Assembly: GCA_033850885.1 (NCBI GenBank)
Contig: JAWWPG010000039.1
Span: 62,001-126,000 of the forward strand
DNA: 64,000 nucleotides
Direction: 5' to 3'
From: JAWWPG01 sp033850885
Lineage (GTDB): Bacteria; Actinomycetota; Actinomycetes; Propionibacteriales; Nocardioidaceae
This document shows, piece after piece, positions 8,562 through 15,471 of this stretch; positions within the stretch are counted from its first letter, which is position 1; every line of letters begins with the position of its first letter. The position numbers and the translations under genes were made by a program. The notes beneath the pieces were generated by a model. The model saw only the letters and a list, made by a program, of their open reading frames with translations, did not search any database and was not told the origin of the DNA.

Positions 8562-9428
8562 TCAGAAGGGCATGGCGAGGAACGGGGATGAGTAGTCATG
8601 GTCGCTCGCCAGCTGTGGCTCGGCGTCCGCGGGCGAGACGCGGTTCTGCTCGGCCTCCAACAGCATGCCTAGCAATCGGACGTCCCCGGCGGTGGGGATC
8701 CCTGTCACCTCGTCGTGCGACAGCACCCAGGAGACGGCCGCGGTGATGCGGGCCTGATCGTCGTACGGCTCGTACCATGTCGTGTACGACTGATCGGCTC
8801 CGTCGGGCCAGTTCCGACGGGACACCGTCTTGATGGTCATCAGGCCCACGTCCTCCCGGCGGACCTGGTCGACGAGCGCCTGATAGTCGCCCCGGTATGA
8901 CTCGTCACGCCAGAGCACCGGATTGAGCGGCGTCAGAACAGTCGCGAAGGGGTACCGGCGTAGCGCCTCGAGGTGTGTTGCGGGCGCCTGGTGGCCGTGG
9001 CCGGTGATGCCGATCGCGCCGGCCAGCCCCTCCTCCTGGGCGCGGACCGCCGCCTCGAGGACGCCGCCAGGAGCGGTGGCTGGGTTGAGCTCGCCCAGGT
9101 CGCCGATGGCATGCAGCTGCAGCAGGTCGACGCGGTCGGTCTGCAGCCGCTGCAGCGAGGCGTGGATCTCCCGCCATGCGGACTCCCGATCGCGCTTACC
9201 GGTCTTCGTCGCGAGGAAGATCCGGTCACGGGTTTCCGACATCCACGGCCCGAGCCGGAGCTCGGCTTCGCCATAGTCCGCCGCCACGTCGAAGTGGTTG
9301 ATCCCCCCGTCAAGGGCCTGCTGAATCGAGCGGTCCGCCACGTCCTGCGACACATCGCTCAGCGCCGCCCCACCGTAGATGAGGACCGAACTCTGATGCT
9401 CGAGACGTCCCAGTCTGCGCTTCTCCAT
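8562..9428 (-). CDS. Aldo/keto reductase
   Basis: A 288-residue NAD(P)H-dependent oxidoreductase with a TIM-barrel pattern. The start MEKRRLGRLEHQSSVLIYGG is typical, followed by the catalytic-Asp/Tyr region HFDVAADYGEAELRLG (Asp and Tyr of the Asp-Tyr-Lys-His tetrad), the Lys in FLATKTGKRD and the His in LLQLHAIGDLG. ATG 9428 was chosen over an upstream frame-open start because the conserved N-terminus begins there. It is a single gene, divergent from the candidate small RNA at 9570. Its substrate, probably an aldehyde or ketone, cannot be deduced. Confidence 0.88.
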   Translation of the reverse strand: MEKRRLGRLEHQSSVLIYGGAALSDVSQDVADRSIQQALDGGINHFDVAADYGEAELRLGPWMSETRDRIFLATKTGKRDRESAWREIHASLQRLQTDRVDLLQLHAIGDLGELNPATAPGGVLEAAVRAQEEGLAGAIGITGHGHQAPATHLEALRRYPFATVLTPLNPVLWRDESYRGDYQALVDQVRREDVGLMTIKTVSRRNWPDGADQSYTTWYEPYDDQARITAAVSWVLSHDEVTGIPTAGDVRLLGMLLEAEQNRVSPADAEPQLASDHDYSSPFLAMPF

Positions 9429-9538
9429 AGGCACACCTTCTGCCCCCTGTCGACGTGGAGCAACTCGACAGAGGCGCCGGGACGCTATGGAGAGGTACCA
9501 CCGACCTAGCGGCCCAAGATGTAACTGAGCCGACAGAT

Positions 9539-9563
9539 GTTTCAATCCTCTACTATCGGGTAT
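9539..9563 (+). promoter_or_regulatory. SigB/SigF-type promoter
   Basis: GTTT, 15 bases, then GGGTAT: an exact match to the general-stress (SigB/SigF-type) actinobacterial consensus GTTT-N14-16-GGGTAT. No coding start with a ribosome site follows closely. A structured stretch ending in a terminator hairpin lies downstream, which suggests a non-coding transcript starting near 9570. Confidence 0.6.
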
Positions 9564-9569
9564 CTAGCA

Positions 9570-9690
9570 TTTATCGGTCGGTTGAGCACTGACTGGTAGG
9601 CCTCCGGAAGTCCGTGGGGGAACCTCCGGAGCAGGCAAGTGCGTCAGAAAGGCCCTGTCGGGTGTGGCGATCCCGACAGGGTCGCTTTCT
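9570..9690 (+). ncRNA. Candidate stress-induced small RNA, about 120 nt
   Basis: The stretch after the SigB-type promoter can fold into nested stems. The outer stem pairs GCACT (9586-9590) with AGTGC (9638-9642). The inner stem pairs CTCCGGA (9602-9608) with TCCGGAG (9625-9631). A separate perfect 10-bp hairpin (9653-9662 with 9672-9681) follows, then a T-rich tail TCGCTTTCT, as for an intrinsic terminator. No convincing reading frame lies inside. It does not match a riboswitch class I can name with confidence. The evidence is promoter, fold and terminator; expression is unproven. Confidence 0.45.
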
Positions 9691-9955
9691 CGACTGCCGT
9701 CACATGGTTGCCGAAGGCGGGCAGATCCCCGTTCACCGTCGCCGGCCGCGGTTTTACCACGATGATGTCGCCGCAAGGCATCCGGTCTCCCCCGAGCCGG
9801 GCGGCCGGTGCCCCATCGGGTCGATGAACCACAGCCGGGTGCCGTCGTGATGGTCAGCGCAGGTGAAAGTTCCGAAAGTGCTGATTCGGACATCCAGGAC
9901 TATCGGCGTACAATCGGAAATAGGGACCGGTTGCCATCGGGGGATAGCGCGCCGG
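9691..9955. other. Non-coding gap with no convincing gene
   Basis: About 265 bases between the candidate small RNA and the next hairpin. Open frames on both strands are Arg/Pro-rich shadows without ribosome sites. A minus-strand stretch (9832-9644) encodes GDIIVVKPRPATVNGD, faintly like the LexA/S24 beta-rich core, but it is too short and lacks the catalytic residues. Confidence 0.4.
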
Positions 9956-9983
9956 GGCCAGCCGGCTTCATTCCCGGCTGGCC
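9956..9983. repeat. 10-bp perfect inverted repeat
   Basis: GGCCAGCCGG and CCGGCTGGCC with an 8-base loop (CTTCATTC). It lies 24 bases from the terminator hairpin at 10008. It could be a second-stage terminator for the minus-strand Ala-rich gene or a terminator for a plus-strand transcript. Confidence 0.5.
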
Positions 9984-10007
9984 ACCCGAGGCTTCCCCAG
10001 CACGCAA

Positions 10008-10044
10008 AGGCGCCCCTTACCTACTCGGTGGGCAGGGGGCGCCT
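10008..10044 (-). terminator. Terminator hairpin of the Ala-rich protein gene
   Basis: AGGCGCCCC pairs with GGGGCGCCT around a 19-base loop. Read on the minus strand it follows the stop at 10105 by about 60 bases and ends in TTTGCG. Position and orientation fit an intrinsic terminator. Confidence 0.55.
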
Positions 10045-10104
10045 GACGCGTACAGGGCAACGACACATTCCCTCAGTGGCCTGCAACTCCTCCACCGAGA
10101 CCGG

Positions 10105-10521
10105 TCACGTGCTGTCTTGGCCCATCGCGGCTCGAGCGGCCAAGGAGCGAAGGGCATTGAGAGTTTCGGCGTCGAAGGTCGCTTGGTCCCCCGCCAACGT
10201 CGCCATCTCGAGGGCGGCTTTCGCGGTAGCCCGGGCAACAGTAGTGGCTGCTTCGGCGGCGACCTCGGCAACCTTGAGAGCTGCCGCCGTAGCCGCGGCG
10301 GCCCTCAGCTCCGATGCATGAGCGTGTCGGTCGGCCTCAGCTTGCGCAGCATCCGCGAGGGCCTTCGCGAACCTGACCACCTCGGCGGTACGGACGTGCT
10401 GGTCGGCTGCGGTCACCAGGGAGGCCTTGGTGATCGAGATGGCAGCCGCCACAATATCGGCCTCCACCTCCTCGGCCGAGTGCTCCGCTGGCGATCTGTC
10501 GAGGTCGGTGTGCTTGATCAT
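10105..10521 (-). CDS. Ala-rich helical protein, function unknown
   Basis: A 138-residue protein that I cannot assign to a family. It is dominated by Ala, Glu, Lys, Asp and Thr in long helix-forming runs (AKALADAAQAEADRHAHASE, KVAEVAAEAATTVARA), with no Pro or Gly breaks after residue ~15, so it is probably one long helical hairpin or coiled coil. No signal peptide or membrane helix is seen. AGGAG sits seven bases before ATG. A good minus-strand promoter (TTGAAC-17-TAAATT) lies about 70 bases upstream and a terminator hairpin follows, so it is a stand-alone unit. The strong expression signals make it a credible gene. Confidence 0.7.
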   Translation of the reverse strand: MIKHTDLDRSPAEHSAEEVEADIVAAAISITKASLVTAADQHVRTAEVVRFAKALADAAQAEADRHAHASELRAAAATAAALKVAEVAAEAATTVARATAKAALEMATLAGDQATFDAETLNALRSLAARAAMGQDST

Positions 10522-10596
10522 CTCGTTGCTCCTGGGCCTTGCGCGGGAAGCCCGACACCGGATGTCGCTGCAAACGGTTACGGGTGCTACGGCCAG

Positions 10597-10625
10597 AATT
10601 TACATGATCTGACCTATTTGTTCAA
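10597..10625 (-). promoter_or_regulatory. Promoter of the Ala-rich protein gene, with TGTTCAA palindrome
   Basis: On the minus strand: -35 TTGAAC (10625-10620), 17-base spacer, -10 TAAATT (10602-10597). The -35 lies inside a small palindrome CTATT-TGTTC-AATAG. Its TGTTCAA core also occurs in the palindrome ahead of the neighbouring MerR gene, suggesting a shared regulator. Confidence 0.5.
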
Positions 10626-10672
10626 TAGATCAAGCAATGGGAGGTATCCAGGTGCCATGGTCTGGCGGCGAC

Positions 10673-11575
10673 CTACGTGTTGATCCCATCGACATAGGCG
10701 ACGACACGGTTGAGCAGGCCGGTCGCGTTCAGCAGTTCGGCTGGAGCCGCGGCAGGATTCTCGGCCAGGTCGTAGAGCAGCGGCGCCGCGTCCTGGTGGC
10801 CGAGCTGCAGGGCCACCTGAGCGCACGTGCGTGCCGCGTCCCGGACGGCGCTCGGCTGGACGGTCCAGATCGCCTCGAAGAGCCGCTGCCGATCCGGGAC
10901 CGTCGACTGGGCGGGGAGCTCCCACGCAATCAGCAGGGCGGAGAAGTGCGGAGCGTCGCACACAACGGCCCATTCTCTCCGCATCGGTGCATCCGTAGGA
11001 AGGTGGACGAGCCTCGGCCCCCCAGGGGACTCGGCCGCAGCGGCAAAGTCTGCAAAGGCGATGGCAGACCGGGCGATCCGTGCAAGCTCGGACCATCGCT
11101 CCTCAGAGGCTCGGAAGTAGCGCTCGTGCTGGAATGCACCGAAGATCACCGGCCGTTCGGCGCGCGCACAGCATTCGTCCTCGATGGCCCAAGAGAGGGC
11201 TATCAGGGTGGACTTCTTCAGCCGTTGAGGAAGGAGGGTGGGATGCGTTCGGCGCAGCACGGCATAAACCGAAGGGGCATCGGGAGGGCCCTCGAAGCTT
11301 GCCAGCGCCAACACCAGCTCGGCGATGGCTACCTCTAGACGTGCGCCGGCGTGCTGCCGCCGGATCACCTGGCGCACGAGCTCGACGTCGCTCTCGGCAT
11401 AGCGTCGATGACCGCTCTGTCGGCGTTCGGCGCGAGGGAAACCGTGTCGGGCCTCCCACATCCGCAGCGTTGCTGGCTTCAGGCCGGTTCGTTCCGCGAG
11501 ATCGCCGATCGAAAGCGTGGCCTGAGGGGTTGCCGAGAAACCAGGGGGTTGCGTGGAGGGGGGGTCCGGAGGCAT
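10673..11575 (-). CDS. MerR-family regulator with DICT sensory domain
   Basis: A 300-residue transcription factor. A MerR-type winged helix spans residues ~20-88 (LSIGDLAERTGLKPATLRMW, then ERRQSGHRRYAESDVELV). The C-terminal part (~105-240; KKSTLIALSWAIEDECCARA, VIFGAFQHERYFRASEERW) matches the DICT domain found with MerR heads, GGDEF and two-component proteins and thought to sense light or redox-linked ligands. It lacks the cysteines of classical metal-sensing MerR proteins. It diverges from the 11650-15440 operon across a 74-base gap holding a 21-bp palindrome, its likely operator. The inducer is unknown. Confidence 0.85.
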   Translation of the reverse strand: MPPDPPSTQPPGFSATPQATLSIGDLAERTGLKPATLRMWEARHGFPRAERRQSGHRRYAESDVELVRQVIRRQHAGARLEVAIAELVLALASFEGPPDAPSVYAVLRRTHPTLLPQRLKKSTLIALSWAIEDECCARAERPVIFGAFQHERYFRASEERWSELARIARSAIAFADFAAAAESPGGPRLVHLPTDAPMRREWAVVCDAPHFSALLIAWELPAQSTVPDRQRLFEAIWTVQPSAVRDAARTCAQVALQLGHQDAAPLLYDLAENPAAAPAELLNATGLLNRVVAYVDGINT

Positions 11576-11605
11576 GATGACATCCTAAATCTACACACGC
11601 CGTTA

Positions 11606-11626
11606 AGAAAAGTGTTCAACTTTTCT
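11606..11626. promoter_or_regulatory. 21-bp palindromic operator in divergent promoter region
   Basis: AGAAAAGT-GTTCA-ACTTTTCT, a perfect 8-bp inverted repeat centred between the MerR-DICT gene and the plus-strand operon. MerR proteins bind such palindromes inside promoters, so autoregulation plus control of the operon is plausible. A -10-like GATACT follows at 11632. Confidence 0.55.
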
Positions 11627-11649
11627 GGCTCGATACTGAGGAGATCAGC

Positions 11650-11895
11650 ATGACCCAGAACATCACCAGCACCTCCGACCGGACCGACCAGACGCTGGAC
11701 TGGACCGATCTCGGTCGGGAGATGTGGTCCTTCCTCACCGGTCGCGAGGCAGCGATCAACTACCGCTTCATCGACATGTCGGTGGAGGTTCCCCGCGACA
11801 CGGGTGCCGGCGCTCCGCGGGCTACTTGGAAGCTGAACGGAATTCTGCAGGTCACAACGAAGGACAACACGACCCACAACGATCCCGCAGTCTAA
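11650..11895 (+). CDS. Small conserved-looking protein of unknown function
   Basis: An 81-residue protein, not assignable to a named family. A short acidic N-terminus leads to DWTDLGREMWSFLTGREAA and a beta-rich second half (NYRFIDMSVEVPRDT, ATWKLNGILQVTTKD) ending NDPAV. GAGGAG lies seven bases before ATG. It is the first gene of the operon facing the MerR-DICT regulator and ends 3 bases before the FHA-protein gene, so the two are probably made together. The FHA protein has a similar beta-strand pattern in its N-terminal part, hinting at a physical partner. The function is open. Confidence 0.7.
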   Translation: MTQNITSTSDRTDQTLDWTDLGREMWSFLTGREAAINYRFIDMSVEVPRDTGAGAPRATWKLNGILQVTTKDNTTHNDPAV

Positions 11896-11898
11896 GCC

Positions 11899-12777
11899 AT
11901 GGCCACCCAGCTCACTTTCGATGCTGACCTGCAGTTCTCGGTCGACATCCCCGGGTCACCCCCCGTGACCGGGACCCTGACCGGCTCGGGGACCGCGCTG
12001 GAGCTGCGGGTGAGCTCTCCGGCCATGTTCACGGGACGGTCGGACGCCGGCGCGCTACGTGGCCTCGCGCAGGCGCTCGCAGACAAAGGGCTGGCGATCA
12101 GCGTGGTCTCACCGGCCGGTCCGGTGGCCACGTTGGGCGTGGAGAGGACCTCGTGGTGGCAGCGTCGGGCGACGGGTTCGCGCCATATCCGGCTTGAGCG
12201 AGGCGCCGGACTCTGGTCTTTGATTCGCAGCCGAAGCCTCGCCCCGAGAGGGGGTGTGCTACCGGGCGAGCAGCTTGCACCGCCACCGACCCTGCTGCCG
12301 GTGGCCCCGACAATGCGCCGGCGTCCCCGTCGGCCGGTGACCACGACGCACGATCCGCATCGGGGCGGCAATCCGCGGCTGACCCAAGTTCTAGGCCCGT
12401 ACGCGAGGCAGGGCGAGCATCCGCGGCAGTTCCCACTGCACGATGACGTCACCACCATCGGCTCAGATCCTGGATGTGACATTCGCCTGCCGGGGCTGGA
12501 GCCGCTGCACGCTGAGATCCGGCACGACGAAGCGGACGAGTTCGTCCTGGTCCGGATCGCTCGAGCGGCAAGCATTCGGGTGCACGGTGCGCCGGTGGAT
12601 GTCGCCATCCTGCGTACCGGAGCAAGGGTCGACCTCGGCCAATCGATGCTGTCGTACTTCCGCGAGGAGTACGCCGACCACGGTAGGCCGTACGGCGGGC
12701 GGATCGGTGGCGAGCTGGGACACCAACGAAGCCAGCCCAGCCGAGAGGAGCTGCAGCGGCAGGTGGCGGAGCAGTGA
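11899..12777 (+). CDS. FHA-domain protein
   Basis: A 292-residue protein. Residues 1-80 form a beta-rich domain of unknown type (QLTFDADLQFSVDIPGSPPV). A basic Pro/Arg linker (TMRRRPRRP) follows, then an FHA-like domain at ~165-250 with TTIGSDPGCDIRLPG and PLHAEIRHDE. FHA domains bind phosphothreonine; here the usual Arg after the first Gly is Ser and the Ser-x-x-His motif is EPLHAE, so phosphopeptide binding may be weak or altered. Its stop overlaps the GTG start of the SDR gene. It is probably a scaffold in the operon. Confidence 0.75.
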   Translation: MATQLTFDADLQFSVDIPGSPPVTGTLTGSGTALELRVSSPAMFTGRSDAGALRGLAQALADKGLAISVVSPAGPVATLGVERTSWWQRRATGSRHIRLERGAGLWSLIRSRSLAPRGGVLPGEQLAPPPTLLPVAPTMRRRPRRPVTTTHDPHRGGNPRLTQVLGPYARQGEHPRQFPLHDDVTTIGSDPGCDIRLPGLEPLHAEIRHDEADEFVLVRIARAASIRVHGAPVDVAILRTGARVDLGQSMLSYFREEYADHGRPYGGRIGGELGHQRSQPSREELQRQVAEQ

Positions 12778-13682
12778 CAGCTGGGCAGTCGGTGCTGGTA
12801 GCCGGAGCGTCGGGTTTCGTGGGGAGACGTCTGTGCCCTGCGCTCACGGCAGCCGGCAACTCGGTGCGGGCGATGACCCGGGACCCCGACAAGTATCAAG
12901 GAGCTGGCGATCCAGTGTTCGGGGACGTGCACGATGCGGACAGCCTGCACGAGACCCTGACCGGGTGTCGCGCGGCGTACTACCTGGTGCATTCTCTGGC
13001 TTCGAGGGACTTCGAACGACTGGACGCGAAAGGTGCCCGGACGTTCGGCAGGGCGGCTGCCAAAGCCGGGGTTCAGCAGATCATCTACCTTGGTGGGCTC
13101 GGGAGCGACGCCGACCGGCTGTCGTCGCACCTGCGCAGCCGTCGTGAGGTCGAGGGGCTCCTCGGCAGCTCTGGAACGCCGGTCACCGTGCTCCGAGCCG
13201 GGATCATCGTCGGGGACGGGGGCATCTCGTGGGAGATGACACGTCAGCTGGTGGACCATCTCCCGGTGATGATCACGCCTCGATGGGTGCGCACCAGGAC
13301 ACAGCCCATCGCGGTGGCCGACGTGGTGCGCTACCTGGTCGGAGTGCTCGACGAGCCACGATCGCGGGGCCGGGTCTTCGAGATCGGCGGTCCCGAGGTC
13401 ATGCAGTACGTGACCATGCTCCGACGAGTCGCCTCGATCAAGAACCGCCGACTCGCCATCCTTCCGGTGCCCCTGCTCAGCCCGGGCCTGTCGTCACGCT
13501 GGCTGGCCCTGGTCACCGACGTCGACACCCAGACCGGACGGTCGCTCGTCGACTCCATGTCCAACGAGGTCGTCGTCAGCGACGACAGCATCAGGTCGAT
13601 TGTCCCTTTCGAACCCATGGACTACGACGACGCCGTCCGGACGGCCCTACGTGAGCACGACCAGCCGAGGGAGACCCGATGA
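12774..13682 (+). CDS. NmrA-like NAD(P)-binding SDR protein
   Basis: A 302-residue atypical short-chain dehydrogenase. The Rossmann motif GASGFVGRRL is near residue 12, followed by RAMTRDPDKY (NADP-type Arg), the conserved YYLVHSLASRDFE and a GLGSD segment. The YxxxK of classical SDRs is not evident, as in NmrA/complex-I-subunit-like members that sense redox cofactors or act as isomerases. The GTG start overlaps the FHA gene's stop (GTGA), and the stop overlaps the next start (ATGA). It acts in the cytosol or on the membrane face. The substrate is unknown. Confidence 0.82.
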   Translation: MTAGQSVLVAGASGFVGRRLCPALTAAGNSVRAMTRDPDKYQGAGDPVFGDVHDADSLHETLTGCRAAYYLVHSLASRDFERLDAKGARTFGRAAAKAGVQQIIYLGGLGSDADRLSSHLRSRREVEGLLGSSGTPVTVLRAGIIVGDGGISWEMTRQLVDHLPVMITPRWVRTRTQPIAVADVVRYLVGVLDEPRSRGRVFEIGGPEVMQYVTMLRRVASIKNRRLAILPVPLLSPGLSSRWLALVTDVDTQTGRSLVDSMSNEVVVSDDSIRSIVPFEPMDYDDAVRTALREHDQPRETR

Positions 13683-14434
13683 CGATCCCAACCGCGCGGT
13701 GGAAACGGATGGCAGCGGAGGTAGGGTCCCGGTTGCCGATGTCGATCAGGCACGTCGTGCCCATCGAGCACCCAGAGTCCGCCGCGATGATGGCGCGCAG
13801 AAGACGCGTCGTGACCGGAGTCTCCCTTCTTGGTACCGGTCTGCTCGGCATCACCTTCTCGACCCAGCCCGGCTCCAAGAGGTTCTACGGGTTGACTGCG
13901 GCGGTTGCGGCCACCTGGACCGCCGGAGGGGTGCTGTCCGGGCCGTTGCACCTCGGTTGGATCCAGAGCCGCGACCGGCAGCTACGTCGCCCGATCATCA
14001 CCCCTATCGCGACGGGTGTCGGAGCCTTCGGCTTCTTCTACGGATGCGCACTTGTGGTGCGCCGAGTCCCCGTCCTGGATCGCGCAGTGGGTAACGTCCT
14101 CACGTTCGCCGAGGAAGGCAGGACGCCCGCAGTCGTGGCCACTGCACTGGCGAACGGCCTGGGGGAGGAGATCTTCTTCAGGGGCGCTCTCTACTCAGCG
14201 CTGAATGCCGACCGGGCAGTGCTCGTCTCCACCGCGGTCTACACCTTGGCCACCGCGTCGACTCGCAACCCTGCCCTGATGCTCGCAGCGGGGGTGATGG
14301 GCGCCCTGTTCAGCCTGCAACGGCGTGCGTCCGGAGGGTTGCAGGCGCCGGCCATCACCCATCTGACCTGGTCGACCTTGATGGTGTCCTTCCTGCCCAA
14401 GCTATTCCGCCGTGCACATCCCCTCAGGTCCTGA
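13679..14434 (+). CDS. CPBP-family intramembrane metalloprotease
   Basis: A 251-residue membrane protein with helices around residues 40-60, 65-85, 103-125 and 180-245. It carries the CPBP (Abi/Rce1-like) motif EEIFFRG at ~163-169, with the Glu pair and Arg intact, and a later helix with a His (PAITHLTWSTLMVSF) that fits the fourth active-site motif. Members cleave prenylated or membrane-anchored peptides or act as immunity/stress proteins. It overlaps the SDR by 4 bases and the next gene by 23, so it belongs to the same transcript. Its target is not deducible. Confidence 0.82.
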   Translation: MTIPTARWKRMAAEVGSRLPMSIRHVVPIEHPESAAMMARRRRVVTGVSLLGTGLLGITFSTQPGSKRFYGLTAAVAATWTAGGVLSGPLHLGWIQSRDRQLRRPIITPIATGVGAFGFFYGCALVVRRVPVLDRAVGNVLTFAEEGRTPAVVATALANGLGEEIFFRGALYSALNADRAVLVSTAVYTLATASTRNPALMLAAGVMGALFSLQRRASGGLQAPAITHLTWSTLMVSFLPKLFRRAHPLRS

Positions 14435-15440
14435 CCCGGAGGCTGGTGTCCCGCCGCACAGCCCGACGAGCTCGCGTGGATTCGCGCACCGGGGAACACT
14501 TGACGTCGTGGCGACGCTAGCTCCGCACCTTCAGGATGAGACGGCCGGTGACAGGCGGGTGGTGGTTGTCCTCGACGGTGGCATGTCCAACGCGCTCGAG
14601 GATCGCGGCCACGACCTTTCGGGGGCGTTGTGGACGGCGCGAGTGCTCCGGGACTCCCCAGCTGAGGTCGCTGCGGTGCACCGGGCGTACTACCAGGCCG
14701 GCGCTCGCGTCGCCACCACTGCCAGCTACCAGGCCAGTATCCCAGGCCTGGTCGCCGCTGGCCTGCGCACGAGGGAAGCCCAAGCATTGGTCAGGCGAAG
14801 CGTGACCCTGGCACGCGATGTCCGCGATGCCTTGTCCGCCGATGGGACGACTCGGTGGGTCGCCGCATCGGTGGGGCCGTACGGCGCAGTCCTCGCGGAC
14901 GGGTCGGAGTACCGGGGTCGATACGGCCTTACCCCAGCCGAGCTGCGCGAGTTTCACCTGCCAAGGCTGGAGCTGCTCGCGTCGGCGGACCCAGACTTCA
15001 TGGCCGTCGAGACCATCCCGGACATCGACGAGGCCGAGGTGCTCGTGGACCTCCTGGACGAGCTCGACCTGCCTGCCTGGTTCTCGTTCTCGGCGCAGGG
15101 CCCACACACCGCTGCCGGGCAACCGCTGGCCGAGGCCTTCTCCGTCGCCGCGGCGGGGAGCCGCGTCTTCGCGGTGGGCGTCAACTGCTGCCGGCCGTCA
15201 GACGTGCTGGACGCCGTCATACTGGCGGTGCGAGTCACCGGCCTGCCAGTAGTGGCCTACCCGAACAGCGGCGAACAGTGGAACAGTCCAGGCCGAAACT
15301 GGCAGGGTGACGGCGGTTACGACCCCACACTCGCGCGCGCCTGGGTCGATGCGGGAGCCACGTACGTCGGCGGCTGCTGCCGGGTGGGTCCCCGGTCCAT
15401 TGCGGCCCTGACCGACACGATCAACGGTGCAGGTGGTTGA
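14412..15440 (+). CDS. mmuM: Homocysteine S-methyltransferase (MmuM-like)
   Basis: A zinc-dependent methyltransferase transferring a methyl group from S-methylmethionine or SAM to homocysteine. Family landmarks are VLDGGMSNALEDRGHDLSGA, WVAASVGPYGAVLADGSEY, the first zinc Cys in GVNCC and the paired zinc Cys in YVGGCCRVGP. The ATG used here overlaps the protease gene by 23 bases and gives a ~40-residue extension; GTG 14508 would give the usual N-terminus. It is an odd partner for FHA, SDR and protease genes, but the overlaps show one operon. It converges on a phosphatase gene 31 bases away. Confidence 0.85.
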   Translation: MHIPSGPDPEAGVPPHSPTSSRGFAHRGTLDVVATLAPHLQDETAGDRRVVVVLDGGMSNALEDRGHDLSGALWTARVLRDSPAEVAAVHRAYYQAGARVATTASYQASIPGLVAAGLRTREAQALVRRSVTLARDVRDALSADGTTRWVAASVGPYGAVLADGSEYRGRYGLTPAELREFHLPRLELLASADPDFMAVETIPDIDEAEVLVDLLDELDLPAWFSFSAQGPHTAAGQPLAEAFSVAAAGSRVFAVGVNCCRPSDVLDAVILAVRVTGLPVVAYPNSGEQWNSPGRNWQGDGGYDPTLARAWVDAGATYVGGCCRVGPRSIAALTDTINGAGG

Positions 15441-15471
15441 CGCGGACGGATGTCCCGCTTGCTCAACTTCC

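Noticed and set aside
9580..9645. Resemblance to a ZTP-type riboswitch (GACTGG and GGAGC segments within a stem)
   Set aside because: The conserved 3' part (CCGCCTGGGC-like) and pseudoknot partners are missing, and no purine-biosynthesis gene follows. Only the generic small-RNA call is supportable.
9644..9832. Minus-strand frame with GDIIVVKPRPATVNGD resembling a LexA/S24 core
   Set aside because: It is too short and lacks the Ser-Lys dyad and the usual spacing; it has no ribosome site.
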